NCBI GenBank assembly: GCA_027489915.1
Contig: JAIXZB010000044.1
Location: 1-6,217 of the forward strand
DNA: 6,217 nucleotides
Origin: Rickettsiales bacterium
GTDB taxonomy: Bacteria > Pseudomonadota > Alphaproteobacteria > Rickettsiales > UBA3002
Direction of reading: 5' to 3'
The notes under the pieces are model-generated. The model was not told where the DNA came from. It made no database searches and saw nothing but the letters and a program-made list of their open reading frames with translations. Both the position numbers and the translations under genes were made by a program. Shown here one piece after another: positions 1 to 6,124 of the stretch (positions are counted from its first letter, which is position 1; each line of letters starts with the position of its first letter).

Positions 1-267
1 GAAACACTTCGTATCGAGCTTGCAGATAAAGGCATTGTTGTTCAGTTGGTGAGCCCAGGATTTGTCGATACGCGCCTTACACAAAAAAACGATTTCAAAA
101 TGCCCATGATGATTACGCCTCAAAAAGCGGCTGATTATATCATCAAAGGTATTGAGAAAGATGTGTATGAAATACATTTTCCCAAGCGCTTTTCGTTCAT
201 CATGAAATTGTTGCGCATCCTACCCAATCCCCTATTTTTTTGGATAGCTAAGAAAGGTATTGTATGA
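1..267 (+). CDS. Short-chain dehydrogenase/reductase (SDR), C-terminal part only
   Basis: The reading frame is open from the first base, so this is the last 88 codons of a gene that starts upstream of the window. The translation carries the C-terminal SDR signature: a Leu-Arg-x-Glu-Leu helix (window residues 3-7), a Gly-Ile-Val-Val strand, then SPGFVDT (18-24), which in classical SDRs follows the catalytic YxxxK helix and contacts the nicotinamide cofactor. The catalytic Ser-Tyr-Lys lies outside the window. After PGFVDT comes a Lys-Asn-Asp-Phe-x-Met-Pro stretch and a hydrophobic, basic C-terminus. From memory, this combination is typical of the SDR found in cyclopropane-fatty-acid/DUF1365 lipid stress clusters. 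A TTG at 46 could be read as a start but falls inside the conserved fold, so it is not the true start. The stop overlaps the next gene by 4 bases, suggesting translational coupling. The substrate cannot be told from this fragment; the family call is secure. Confidence 0.88.
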   Translation, partial: ETLRIELADKGIVVQLVSPGFVDTRLTQKNDFKMPMMITPQKAADYIIKGIEKDVYEIHFPKRFSFIMKLLRILPNPLFFWIAKKGIV

Positions 268-779
268 GACTTCTGATAACACTCATTTTCTGCTCGCTCG
301 CCTTAAACGCGCAAGCGCTTGAATCATCACCCATGATAAATGGGAAGCCATGGAAGCAGGTAGGGAAGGGCACATACAGTGTATTGCTTTTTGATGCATA
401 TGATATAGCGCTATATAGTCCAAACGGTGCATACCGCGCTACAGCTCCGCATGCACTTTCCATTGAATACCGTATGTCGTTTACCAAAAGCGAAATCGTA
501 GATCGCTCTATTGAGGAAATGGAGCGCAAGCGCAAGCTGCCAGAATCCAAGCGAAAATACTACATCGAACAATTAAGCCAAATCATTCCAAACGTGAAAG
601 AGGGGGATGAAATCCGTGCTGTATTTGTGCCAAATAAAAGCACTGTTTTTTACAAAAATGGTAAGCGCCTTGGAGTCATAAAAGATGCAGCATTTACCAA
701 TGAGTATTCAGGAATATGGCTGGCAGATGATACGAACGCACCAAGCCTCAGAGAGGACCTCATAGGTGCAATGCAATAA
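264..779 (+). CDS. Secreted chalcone-isomerase-like protein (Chalcone_3 family)
   Basis: This is a 171-residue protein with a signal peptide: Met-Arg, a hydrophobic core at 3-14, and an Ala-Gln-Ala cleavage site ending at residue 18, so it is predicted to be periplasmic. The mature part matches the bacterial chalcone-isomerase-like pattern: Val-Gly-x-Gly-Thr-Tyr-Ser-Val-Leu-Leu-Phe-Asp-x-Tyr-Asp (about 33-47), an Arg-Ser-Ile-Glu-Glu-Met helix (81-86), a Lys-Glu-Gly-Asp strand (112-115), Phe-Tyr-Lys-Asn-Gly-Lys-x-Leu-Gly (129-137) and a C-terminal Gly-Ile-Trp-Leu (150-153). Bacterial members are not known flavonoid enzymes; the fold also occurs in fatty-acid-binding proteins, so lipid binding is an inference. 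The start ATG overlaps the upstream SDR stop, which supports this start and a shared operon. Family call strong, function unknown. Confidence 0.85.
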   Translation: MRLLITLIFCSLALNAQALESSPMINGKPWKQVGKGTYSVLLFDAYDIALYSPNGAYRATAPHALSIEYRMSFTKSEIVDRSIEEMERKRKLPESKRKYYIEQLSQIIPNVKEGDEIRAVFVPNKSTVFYKNGKRLGVIKDAAFTNEYSGIWLADDTNAPSLREDLIGAMQ

Positions 780-794
780 ATGCATATAATACTG

Positions 795-859
795 TGTGCA
801 ACTTATACGTGTATGCTTGACATTAGCTGCACTTGCTACTATGTTCGCTGCATTGCACA
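795..859 (+). promoter_or_regulatory. Phasin gene promoter with TGC-rich repeats
   Basis: A perfect -35 TTGACA (817-822), a 17-base spacer and a -10 TATGTT (840-845, 4 of 6 to consensus) form a good sigma70-type promoter about 40 bases before the phasin start. Around it lie GCTGCACTTGC (826-836) and GCTGCATTGC (847-856), two near-identical direct repeats 21 bases apart, and a 7-base inverted pair TGTGCAA (795-801) / TTGCACA (853-859) flanking the promoter. The second repeat reads CTGC-ATT-GCAC (848-858), one base from the CTGC-N3-GCAG pattern I recall for the PHA repressor PhaR, and it sits at the predicted transcription start. The promoter is well supported; the operator is inference. Confidence 0.6.
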
Positions 860-882
860 ATAAACGACAGGAGTATTAGATA

Positions 883-1572
883 ATGGCATCCGCAAAAAAG
901 AAACCTGCTTCACGCGCTAAAGTTCAGCCGAAAGCGAAAGCAAAAGTAAAGCCTGCTGCAGCAGCAAACAAAGCATGGTCGCAGCAAAGTGCTAAACTAT
1001 ATCCTTTTGCACAAATCAATTCTGGTGCTGCAGAAGATGCATCAGCAGCAGCAACAAAACAAATGCAAGATGCAGCTGAGCAAATGATGAAGTACAGCAC
1101 AGATTTCATGCAGCAAATGTTTGCTCCCATCGCAGGTGAAGCAAATGGTGTTGCTAAAAAAGCTGCTAGCTTCCAAACGTCGGCAAAAGAAACAGTAACC
1201 AAAACTACTGACAACGCACAGCGCTCGCTCAATGATGTGGTGGAGCTCAGCCGTGAAAACGCAGAAGCTGTTGTTGAAGCAGGTAACATTGCTGTTGGCG
1301 TATCGAAACAATTGGGTGCTGAAGTAACTAACTACGTGAACAAATCCTTTAGCAATAATGCAGAGTTATCAAAACAGATGTTCACCTGCCGTACGCTAAA
1401 CGATATGTTTGACCTTAATAATAAATTCATGAAGTCAAATCTTGATGCGTTCTTCAATGAATCCGTAAAAGTGTCCGAAATGCTATTCCAGTGCGCGACC
1501 GATATTTCCGAGCCACTCAATGAGCGTTTCACCGAAACAACCCAGCGCATTTCTAAGAGCTTTGCTTCTTAA
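883..1572 (+). CDS. Phasin family protein (PHA granule-associated)
   Basis: This 229-residue protein is likely a phasin, which coats polyhydroxyalkanoate granules in the cytoplasm. Residues 1-27 form a Lys/Ala/Pro-rich basic tail. About 45-115 is Ala/Gln-rich and predicted helical. The Phasin_2-like domain spans about 118-217 and contains Ser-Arg-Glu-Asn-Ala-Glu-Ala-Val-Val-Glu-Ala-Gly-Asn (123-135) and a later amphipathic helix with Asn-Lys-Phe-Met-Lys-Ser-Asn-Leu-Asp-Ala-Phe (180-190), both typical of alphaproteobacterial phasins. There is no signal peptide or membrane segment. The ATG is preceded by AGGAG (869-873) at 9 bases, supporting the start. The gene appears monocistronic: own promoter upstream, strong terminator 20 bases after the stop. 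The basic tail resembles histone-H1-like or PhaF-type tails and might bind DNA, which is inference. No PHA synthase or PhaR gene is visible nearby. A precise name such as phaP is not assigned because several phasin paralogues usually coexist. Confidence 0.85.
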   Translation: MASAKKKPASRAKVQPKAKAKVKPAAAANKAWSQQSAKLYPFAQINSGAAEDASAAATKQMQDAAEQMMKYSTDFMQQMFAPIAGEANGVAKKAASFQTSAKETVTKTTDNAQRSLNDVVELSRENAEAVVEAGNIAVGVSKQLGAEVTNYVNKSFSNNAELSKQMFTCRTLNDMFDLNNKFMKSNLDAFFNESVKVSEMLFQCATDISEPLNERFTETTQRISKSFAS

Positions 1573-1592
1573 GTCGTCGCCTGGCACAAGAG

Positions 1593-1623
1593 AAAAAGCC
1601 CCGTAAATTTACGGGGCTTTTTT
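1593..1623. terminator. Bidirectional intrinsic terminator between phasin gene and hemA
   Basis: Bases 1593-1622 form a perfect 30-base palindrome: a run of A, then GCCCCGTA, an AATT centre, TACGGGGC, and a run of T ending at 1623. On either strand this gives a GC-rich stem followed by a U tract. It lies 20 bases after the phasin stop and 18 bases after the hemA stop, exactly between two convergent genes, so it should end both transcripts. Confidence 0.95.
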
Positions 1624-1640
1624 ATATTGTAATGCTTAGC

Positions 1641-2885
1641 TTATGCAGCCTCTGTAAGGCGCTTTGGATCACTCATATCCACTTGTATATTGAGTGTGCT
1701 AAATACATGCACAAGCGCATCACGTGCAGCAAGCATCATGGCCTCCGAATGCAATGGGGTAGGGGTGAAACGCAAGCGTTCCGTTCCCTTGCGCACGGTT
1801 GGGTAGTTGATGGGCTGCACATACATATTGAACTGCTCTAGCAGCATATCGGATGCTTGTTTGCATAAAGCAGCATCACCCACCATCACTGGTACAATAT
1901 GCGAAGGACAATCAAGCACAGGAATACCTGCTTGTTTCAGCATTGATTTTAACTTCTGTGCATTAGACTGATGCGCATCACGCTCGGCAGAACTTTCCAT
2001 CAGGTAGCGTATGCTGGCATGCGCGCCAGCAGCCACCGATGGCGGCATGGAGGTGGTAAAAATAAAGCTCGGTGCATATGAGCGCACCATATCAACTATA
2101 GAACTACGTGAGGCAATATAGCCACCAATCACACCATAGGCTTTAGCGAGCGTACCTTGGATAATATCGACCTCATCCATCAAGCCTTCGCGCTCTGCAA
2201 TACCTGCACCGCGAGGTCCATACATTCCTACAGCATGCACTTCATCAAGGTAGGTGAGGGCATTATAGGCACGTGCTAACTGACAAATCTCTTTAATAGG
2301 GCCGATATCGCCATCCATGGAATACACGGATTCAAATGCAATCACTTTCGGACGGCGCGGATCGGCAGCAGCAAGAAGCTTTGCGAGGTGATCCACATCG
2401 TTATGGCGGAAGATTTTTTTCTCAGCGCCACTTTGGCGAATGCCATGGATCATCGATGCGTGGTTTTGAGCATCAGAGAAAACAATACAATCATCAAGCA
2501 TTGCACCAATAGTGCTGAGCGCTGCTTCATTGGCTACATACCCCGAAGTGAACACCAACGCCGCATCTTTGTTGTGAAGTTCTGCAAGCGTTGATTCAAG
2601 TTCTACTATGCGGTGGTGATTACCTGAGATGTTGCGTGTGCCGCCTGCACCTGCACCCATTGCATCGAGCGTATCGCGCATGGCTTTCAGAACAACAGGG
2701 TGCTGCCCCATGCCAAGGTAGTCATTAGCGCACCACACAACCACTTCTTTGCCCGTGCGATGGCTCAGCGCGAAGGGAAATTTACCTACTTGACGCTCAA
2801 GGTCTGTAAAAACCCTGTAGCGCCCCTCTTTGCGTATAGCATCAAGTGCGGATTCAAACCGTGCATCATAATCAATCTGTGTCAT
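1641..2885 (-). CDS. hemA: 5-aminolevulinate synthase (C4/Shemin pathway)
   Basis: This 414-residue cytoplasmic PLP enzyme condenses glycine with succinyl-CoA to give 5-aminolevulinate, the first step of heme synthesis in alphaproteobacteria. It belongs to the alpha-oxoamine synthase family and has full family length. Visible landmarks are Glu-Gly-Arg-Tyr-Arg (20-24, substrate-binding arginine), Trp-Cys-Ala-Asn-Asp-Tyr-Leu-Gly-Met (51-59), Gly-Gly-Thr-Arg-Asn-Ile-Ser-Gly (81-88), His142 stacking on PLP, Ser189, Asp214 and His217 in Leu-Asp-Glu-Val-His, and the Schiff-base Lys248 in Gly-Thr-Leu-Ala-Lys-Ala-Tyr-Gly. As I recall the Rhodobacter capsulatus enzyme, these fall at the same numbers. 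The C-terminal Glu-Arg-Leu-Arg-Phe-Thr-Pro (369-375) separates it from KBL and BioF. The start aligns with the Rhodobacter N-terminus, although no good Shine-Dalgarno is seen. It is the last gene of a probable GNAT-ctaA-hemA operon, 89 bases behind ctaA. Confidence 0.97.
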   Translation of the reverse strand: MTQIDYDARFESALDAIRKEGRYRVFTDLERQVGKFPFALSHRTGKEVVVWCANDYLGMGQHPVVLKAMRDTLDAMGAGAGGTRNISGNHHRIVELESTLAELHNKDAALVFTSGYVANEAALSTIGAMLDDCIVFSDAQNHASMIHGIRQSGAEKKIFRHNDVDHLAKLLAAADPRRPKVIAFESVYSMDGDIGPIKEICQLARAYNALTYLDEVHAVGMYGPRGAGIAEREGLMDEVDIIQGTLAKAYGVIGGYIASRSSIVDMVRSYAPSFIFTTSMPPSVAAGAHASIRYLMESSAERDAHQSNAQKLKSMLKQAGIPVLDCPSHIVPVMVGDAALCKQASDMLLEQFNMYVQPINYPTVRKGTERLRFTPTPLHSEAMMLAARDALVHVFSTLNIQVDMSDPKRLTEAA

Positions 2886-2908
2886 GTCACTACGTCTTGT
2901 TTTTTTGC

Positions 2909-2937
2909 GTTATTGCACGCGGATTAAGCGCCTGCAA
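2909..2937 (-). promoter_or_regulatory. Possible hemA promoter with imperfect inverted repeat
   Basis: Read on the minus strand, TTGCAG (2937-2932) and AATAAC (2914-2909), separated by 17 bases, form a weak -35/-10 pair within the 89-base gap between ctaA and hemA. An imperfect inverted repeat, TTGCAGGCGC / CCGCGTGCAA around TTAAT (2913-2937), covers the -35 and spacer. The arms match in 8 of 10 positions. It could be an operator allowing hemA to be controlled apart from ctaA, or an RNA hairpin in a read-through transcript. No Irr or FNR consensus is recognised in it. Confidence 0.3.
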
Positions 2938-2974
2938 GGGATTTCCAGAGAAAATGCGCGACTGCAAATCGCTC

Positions 2975-4006
2975 TCATTTTACCTGTGGTTTTGCTGCCA
3001 GAAATCTAAGGTTTAGAATTAGTCCAAGTAGCAGTAATGCTGCCATTTGATGGGCGCTAGCAAGCGATATGGGAACCACATATAGCAAGGTTAAAACCCC
3101 AAGAATAAACTGTAATCCAACGCCTGCACCCACCCAAACCACAGCATTACGTGTTGATTGCAGGCTGTGGCTCAACCCAAACCATACTAATATGCACGTG
3201 AGTGCGACGAGAATGTGCGCACCTGTGCGATGAATAAACTGTACAATAAGCGTATCGCTGTACCACGGATGAGAAGCTGTGATAGCTTGCGTAAGGTTGG
3301 GCGGAATGAAATGTCCATCCATAAGTGGATAAGAATTGTAGGATAGGCCTGCATCATTGCCCGCAACCAGTGCCCCTAGAATAATTTGAATCACTAGCGC
3401 CACAATGGTGACAGTGACCAGCGTATAAAATCCATTGCTGTAAGCAACTGTCCTAGTACGCGCCGTAACCTGCCAATATGTCCACAGTAACAAACCAAAT
3501 AATGTAAACGCCAAGCTTAAATGTAGCGCAAGCTTTAGGGGATTGACGCGCGGTGCATCCACTAATCCACTGGCAACCATTACCCACCCCACTGTGCCCT
3601 GCAATCCAACCAGCAAAGTGGCAATAGCCATGCGTTTGATAAGCGGCAAGGGTAGTGCCTTGCGAACAAGAAAATAGGCAAAAGGCACAAGAAAGGCGAG
3701 GCCTATGATGCGTCCAAGTAAACGGTGAATGTATTCAAGCCAGAAAATCTGTTTGAATTCGCTGATGCCAAAATCCGAGTTTTTGATGATGAACTCTGGC
3801 GAAGATTTATATTCCGCAAATTCACTTTCCCATCCCTCTTGGCTAAGTGGGGGGAATATCCCCGAAAAAAGCTTCCATTCTACAATCGAAAGCCCCGATT
3901 CGGTAAGGCGTGTGACACCGCCAATAAATATCATACACGCCACCAATACCATCAGTGACAATAACCATGTGCGAATCGCTGCGGCATGTTGTATGTGAGG
4001 AACCAT
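2975..4006 (-). CDS. ctaA: Heme A synthase, COX15/CtaA type 2
   Basis: This 343-residue inner-membrane protein is likely the heme A synthase, which oxidises the C8 methyl of heme O to a formyl group to make heme A for aa3-type cytochrome c oxidase. About eight membrane helices are visible. Hallmarks in order are Gly-Gly-Val-Thr-Arg-Leu-Thr-Glu-Ser-Gly-Leu-Ser-Ile (29-41), Glu-Tyr-Ile-His-Arg-Leu-Leu-Gly-Arg (91-99, with Glu91 and His94), His162 in Leu-Ala-Leu-His-Leu, Phe-Ile-His-Arg-Thr-Gly-Ala-His (257-264, with His259) and Ser-Ala-His-Gln-Met-Ala (317-322, with His319). These are the four conserved heme-ligand histidines of the two four-helix halves. It lacks the disulfide cysteine pair of Bacillus-type CtaA, as expected for the alphaproteobacterial/mitochondrial form. 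AGG lies 4 bases before the start. It sits between the GNAT gene (34-35 base gap) and hemA on the same strand. No ctaB, ctaG or oxidase subunit II gene is in the window. Confidence 0.95.
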   Translation of the reverse strand: MVPHIQHAAAIRTWLLSLMVLVACMIFIGGVTRLTESGLSIVEWKLFSGIFPPLSQEGWESEFAEYKSSPEFIIKNSDFGISEFKQIFWLEYIHRLLGRIIGLAFLVPFAYFLVRKALPLPLIKRMAIATLLVGLQGTVGWVMVASGLVDAPRVNPLKLALHLSLAFTLFGLLLWTYWQVTARTRTVAYSNGFYTLVTVTIVALVIQIILGALVAGNDAGLSYNSYPLMDGHFIPPNLTQAITASHPWYSDTLIVQFIHRTGAHILVALTCILVWFGLSHSLQSTRNAVVWVGAGVGLQFILGVLTLLYVVPISLASAHQMAALLLLGLILNLRFLAAKPQVK

Positions 4007-4041
4007 AGTGCCTACCTAGCACCAACATACGCGCTATCAAG

Positions 4042-4557
4042 TTAAATTGTGGAGAGGTCTAATTCCAGATATAGGAGTGCATCTGTAAGCAGGTGCCCAT
4101 TGTTATAAGGAGCGATTTCCTTGAAATTGTAACGTGCATAGAGCGCACGTGCATGGCTCATACCTTTTAGTGTATCTAGCCGTATATGGCTGTATCCGCG
4201 CTCTTTTACTATGTGTAGTGTGGCATCAAACAAAGCGCCTCCTATCCCTTTTCCTGAGGCTTCAGGCATAACATAAAAACGTTTTAGCTCAGCTATGGTG
4301 TCATTAAAGCGATAAAATGCAATCGCCCCAACAGGCACATTCGCATGGTAAGCAACCACAATATCTCCTTCCGGAGGCAGATACTTTGCAGGCAGTGTCG
4401 CAATTTCGCTTTCAAACGATTGCTGAGATAAACATTCCGCCGCGCTACTTCCTGAAAATTCACCTTCCAACCACGCTTTGTAAGCACAAAAAATACTCCG
4501 CACCGCATCGATGGTGGCGGCGTCCCGTGCGCAGGTGATGGTAATCGATTCTGACAT
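4042..4557 (-). CDS. GNAT family N-acetyltransferase
   Basis: This predicted cytoplasmic 171-residue acetyl-CoA-dependent acyltransferase has an unknown substrate. Motif A is clear: the beta4 strand Ala-Glu-Leu-Lys-Arg-Phe-Tyr-Val (89-96) followed by the pyrophosphate loop Ser-Gly-Lys-Gly-Ile-Gly-Gly (101-107) and its helix. Motif B follows with Ile-Arg-Leu-Asp-Thr (125-129) and Ala-Arg-Ala-Leu-Tyr-x-x-Tyr-Asn-Phe (136-145). Tyr140 is at the usual general-acid position. The frame stays open 38 codons further upstream to 4671, but that extension would overlap the divergent oxidase-like gene and has no GNAT features, so the Met at 4557 is chosen. AGGA is present there, but only 2 bases from the ATG, so this start is likely rather than certain. 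It is the first gene of the run into ctaA and hemA; no direct role in heme synthesis is implied by the sequence. Confidence 0.85.
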   Translation of the reverse strand: MSESITITCARDAATIDAVRSIFCAYKAWLEGEFSGSSAAECLSQQSFESEIATLPAKYLPPEGDIVVAYHANVPVGAIAFYRFNDTIAELKRFYVMPEASGKGIGGALFDATLHIVKERGYSHIRLDTLKGMSHARALYARYNFKEIAPYNNGHLLTDALLYLELDLSTI

Positions 4558-4628
4558 TGTCCTAACTTGTGATGTGAAAAAAGATAGTATAGTGCTGTCA
4601 GTAAATCTCCAAAATGCAAGGTCTTTCA
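4558..4628. promoter_or_regulatory. Divergent promoter region between GNAT-ctaA-hemA and the oxidase-like gene
   Basis: The 71 bases between the two divergent starts must hold the promoters for both directions unless these lie inside the genes. An AT-rich core offers TATAGT on plus (4588-4593, with a TTGTGA at 4567-4572, spacer only 15) and TATACT on minus (4591-4586, no recognisable -35). The overlap of the two -10-like elements would let one event affect both directions. No clear regulator site such as an FNR box is seen. Confidence 0.3.
4618..4621 (+). promoter_or_regulatory. Ribosome binding site deciding the oxidase-like start
   Basis: AAGG lies 7 bases before the ATG at 4629, whereas nothing like a Shine-Dalgarno precedes the in-frame ATG at 4614. 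The AAGG would be inside the coding region if 4614 were used. This favours 4629 as the start. Confidence 0.5.
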
Positions 4629-5978
4629 ATGACTCCACTTTTCTCGACCGCCACCTTGAATGCAACGCCATGGCCTAAGCGCTGGTTTTTTCTTGGCGTT
4701 ACTGCGCTGGCTATTGCCGGTATTTTTTCGGTCATACTCGTTTCGGCACGCACGCCGCAGCTTGCCGCATTCAAGAATCTTTTTTCCGTATCTCTTGTGG
4801 TGCATGTCGATTTATCGGTATTGGTCTGGTTTCTTGCCGTAGGCGCCATGATGATGTCGTACCTAATCAACACTAAAGCCAACACGCTTCCTTATTTTCA
4901 GGCAGGTGCTTGGGGCTGCGCTGCGACCGCCACCGCACTCATGACCCTATCACCGCTCGATTCCCACTGGGATGTGATTAAAAGTAATTATATACCAGTG
5001 CTGGATAATCCCTTGTTTCTTACAGGCCTCGGGTTTCTATTGGCAGCGATGATAGTGCTTGCGATGCAAACACTGCTAAGCCCTCCCGCACGTGCAGCGC
5101 GCGATGCAAATGGGCTTATTCTGCGCGCGATTTATTATGCAGGGTGGATACTTTCTATCGCTCTTGCGGCCTTCATTCTAACGGGACAATACATGCCAAA
5201 AGGCTTGCCGCGCCCTTACCATTTCGAGCTGTTATTCTGGGCCGGCGGGCATATTCTACAATTCGCCTATACACAATTTGCGCTCATCGCTTGGGTGGTG
5301 TTGTTCGCAGCCATTGGTGGTATAATTACCAAGCGTGCCCGTAAAGTATGTGAGCTGGCGTTTGCACTGTACGTGATAGCCGCGCTGGCTTGCTTGTTAC
5401 CGTTTGTACTTTATCCCATCGATTCTGAAGCATTTCGTACATTCTACACAAAATCCATGATTCACTCAGGCGGGGTAGGTGCACTGATTATCGGTGGTTA
5501 CATCATTATTTCGCTTTTCCGCATGAAACTACCTACGCAAGCGCTGCGTGGGCATTATGCTATTTTGGTGATGTCGCTGCTTCTGTTTGCCTCGGGCGGC
5601 ATCATTGCCTACTTTATTCAAGGCCAGAACGTGATTATTCCCGCCCATTATCATGGCTCTATTGTAGGGGTAACCTTGGCACTTATGGGCCTGTGTTATG
5701 TGCTGTTACCGCAATTTGGCTACAAGCCTGTCGCACACACAAAATTAGCGCTCTGGCAGCCCCTTTTATATGGGGTGGGTCAGCTTATGCATGTGGGAGG
5801 ATTAGCAATTTCGGGGGGATACGGCGTGTTGCGTAAATCCACTGCCGAGCTCGATGGCGCAGCCAAAGTAACTATGGGTATCATGGGCTTAGGCGGATTA
5901 CTCGCCATCATAGGCGGCTTATTGTTCGTGGTGATAGTAGTTAAATCTGTCCGTGGCACAAAGCTTGTGCATTCGTAA
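4629..5978 (+). CDS. Heme-copper oxidase subunit I-like membrane protein lacking the CuB His-His pair
   Basis: This protein has 449 residues from 4629; the numbering below is from the alternative ATG at 4614 (454 residues). About twelve membrane helices are visible, the number in oxidase subunit I. Helix 2 has Val-His-Val-Asp-Leu-Ser (His64), helix 6 has Trp-Ala-Gly-Gly-His (His213), and helix 10 has Ala-His-Tyr-His-Gly-Ser-Ile-Val-Gly (His345, His347), close to the Gly-His-Val-His-Ser-Gly segment of cbb3 subunit CcoN. By that family's logic His64 and His347 bind a low-spin heme, His345 a high-spin heme, and His213 would be a CuB ligand. The adjacent His-His that supplies the other two CuB ligands is absent: the matching place after helix 7 reads Leu-Pro-Phe-Val-Leu-Tyr (262-267). 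A lone His284 opens the next helix. No subunit II, CcoO or CcoP is adjacent. It could be a cytochrome b-like electron carrier, an assembly or heme/copper-handling factor, or a divergent reductase. The superfamily call is good; the activity is unknown. Confidence 0.8.
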   Translation: MTPLFSTATLNATPWPKRWFFLGVTALAIAGIFSVILVSARTPQLAAFKNLFSVSLVVHVDLSVLVWFLAVGAMMMSYLINTKANTLPYFQAGAWGCAATATALMTLSPLDSHWDVIKSNYIPVLDNPLFLTGLGFLLAAMIVLAMQTLLSPPARAARDANGLILRAIYYAGWILSIALAAFILTGQYMPKGLPRPYHFELLFWAGGHILQFAYTQFALIAWVVLFAAIGGIITKRARKVCELAFALYVIAALACLLPFVLYPIDSEAFRTFYTKSMIHSGGVGALIIGGYIIISLFRMKLPTQALRGHYAILVMSLLLFASGGIIAYFIQGQNVIIPAHYHGSIVGVTLALMGLCYVLLPQFGYKPVAHTKLALWQPLLYGVGQLMHVGGLAISGGYGVLRKSTAELDGAAKVTMGIMGLGGLLAIIGGLLFVVIVVKSVRGTKLVHS

Positions 5979-6074
5979 TAATCACGGAAGAATAGCACAA
6001 CCCCAGTAACTTATAATAATAATCGCGGGGAATAATCCACACAGCCTTTTTACATCGTGGCGGGTTACACTTGC

Positions 6075-6105
6075 AGGAGGACTGGGCCTGTGGCATAACC
6101 CAGTC
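6075..6105 (+). promoter_or_regulatory. Leader with perfect Shine-Dalgarno, hairpin and two-codon ORF before the lipoprotein gene
   Basis: AGGAGG (6075-6080) is the strongest Shine-Dalgarno-like sequence in the window but no gene starts behind it. Nine bases on, GTG GCA TAA (6090-6098) is an initiator, one codon and a stop. The same stretch lies in the 12-base loop of a perfect 7-base inverted repeat, GACTGGG (6080-6086) / CCCAGTC (6099-6105). This is 25 bases upstream of the lipoprotein ATG. It may be a structured leader controlling the downstream gene, or coincidence. No known riboswitch class is recognised. Confidence 0.3.
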
Positions 6106-6118
6106 AAATTGAAACAAG

Positions 6119-6124
6119 AAAGGG
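6119..6124 (+). promoter_or_regulatory. Ribosome binding site of the lipoprotein gene
   Basis: AAAGGG, 6 bases before the ATG at 6131, supports this start for the truncated gene at the window edge. No convincing promoter is seen in the 152 bases between the oxidase-like gene and this start. A TATAAT at 6012-6017 lacks a -35. Confidence 0.55.

Noticed and set aside
924..1311. Two long minus-strand open frames inside the phasin gene
   Set aside because: They are antisense to the Ala/Gln-rich phasin, giving Cys/Phe/Ser-rich translations with no family resemblance, which is an expected effect of its biased codons.
1632..1841. Plus-strand open frame after the terminator
   Set aside because: Almost entirely antisense to the 3' end of hemA, with a translation lacking any family features.
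4558..4671. N-terminal extension of the GNAT protein by 38 residues
   Set aside because: It would overlap the start of the divergent oxidase-like gene and the only intergenic promoter space, and adds no GNAT-like sequence.
6012..6017. Perfect TATAAT as a promoter for the lipoprotein gene
   Set aside because: No -35-like hexamer at 15-19 bases upstream; it lies in a simple TAA/TAAT repeat, so the match is likely composition.
6001..6030. CCCC ... GGGG pair as a terminator after the oxidase-like gene
   Set aside because: Only four pairs around an AT-rich 22-base loop and no T tract after it, so not a credible intrinsic terminator.
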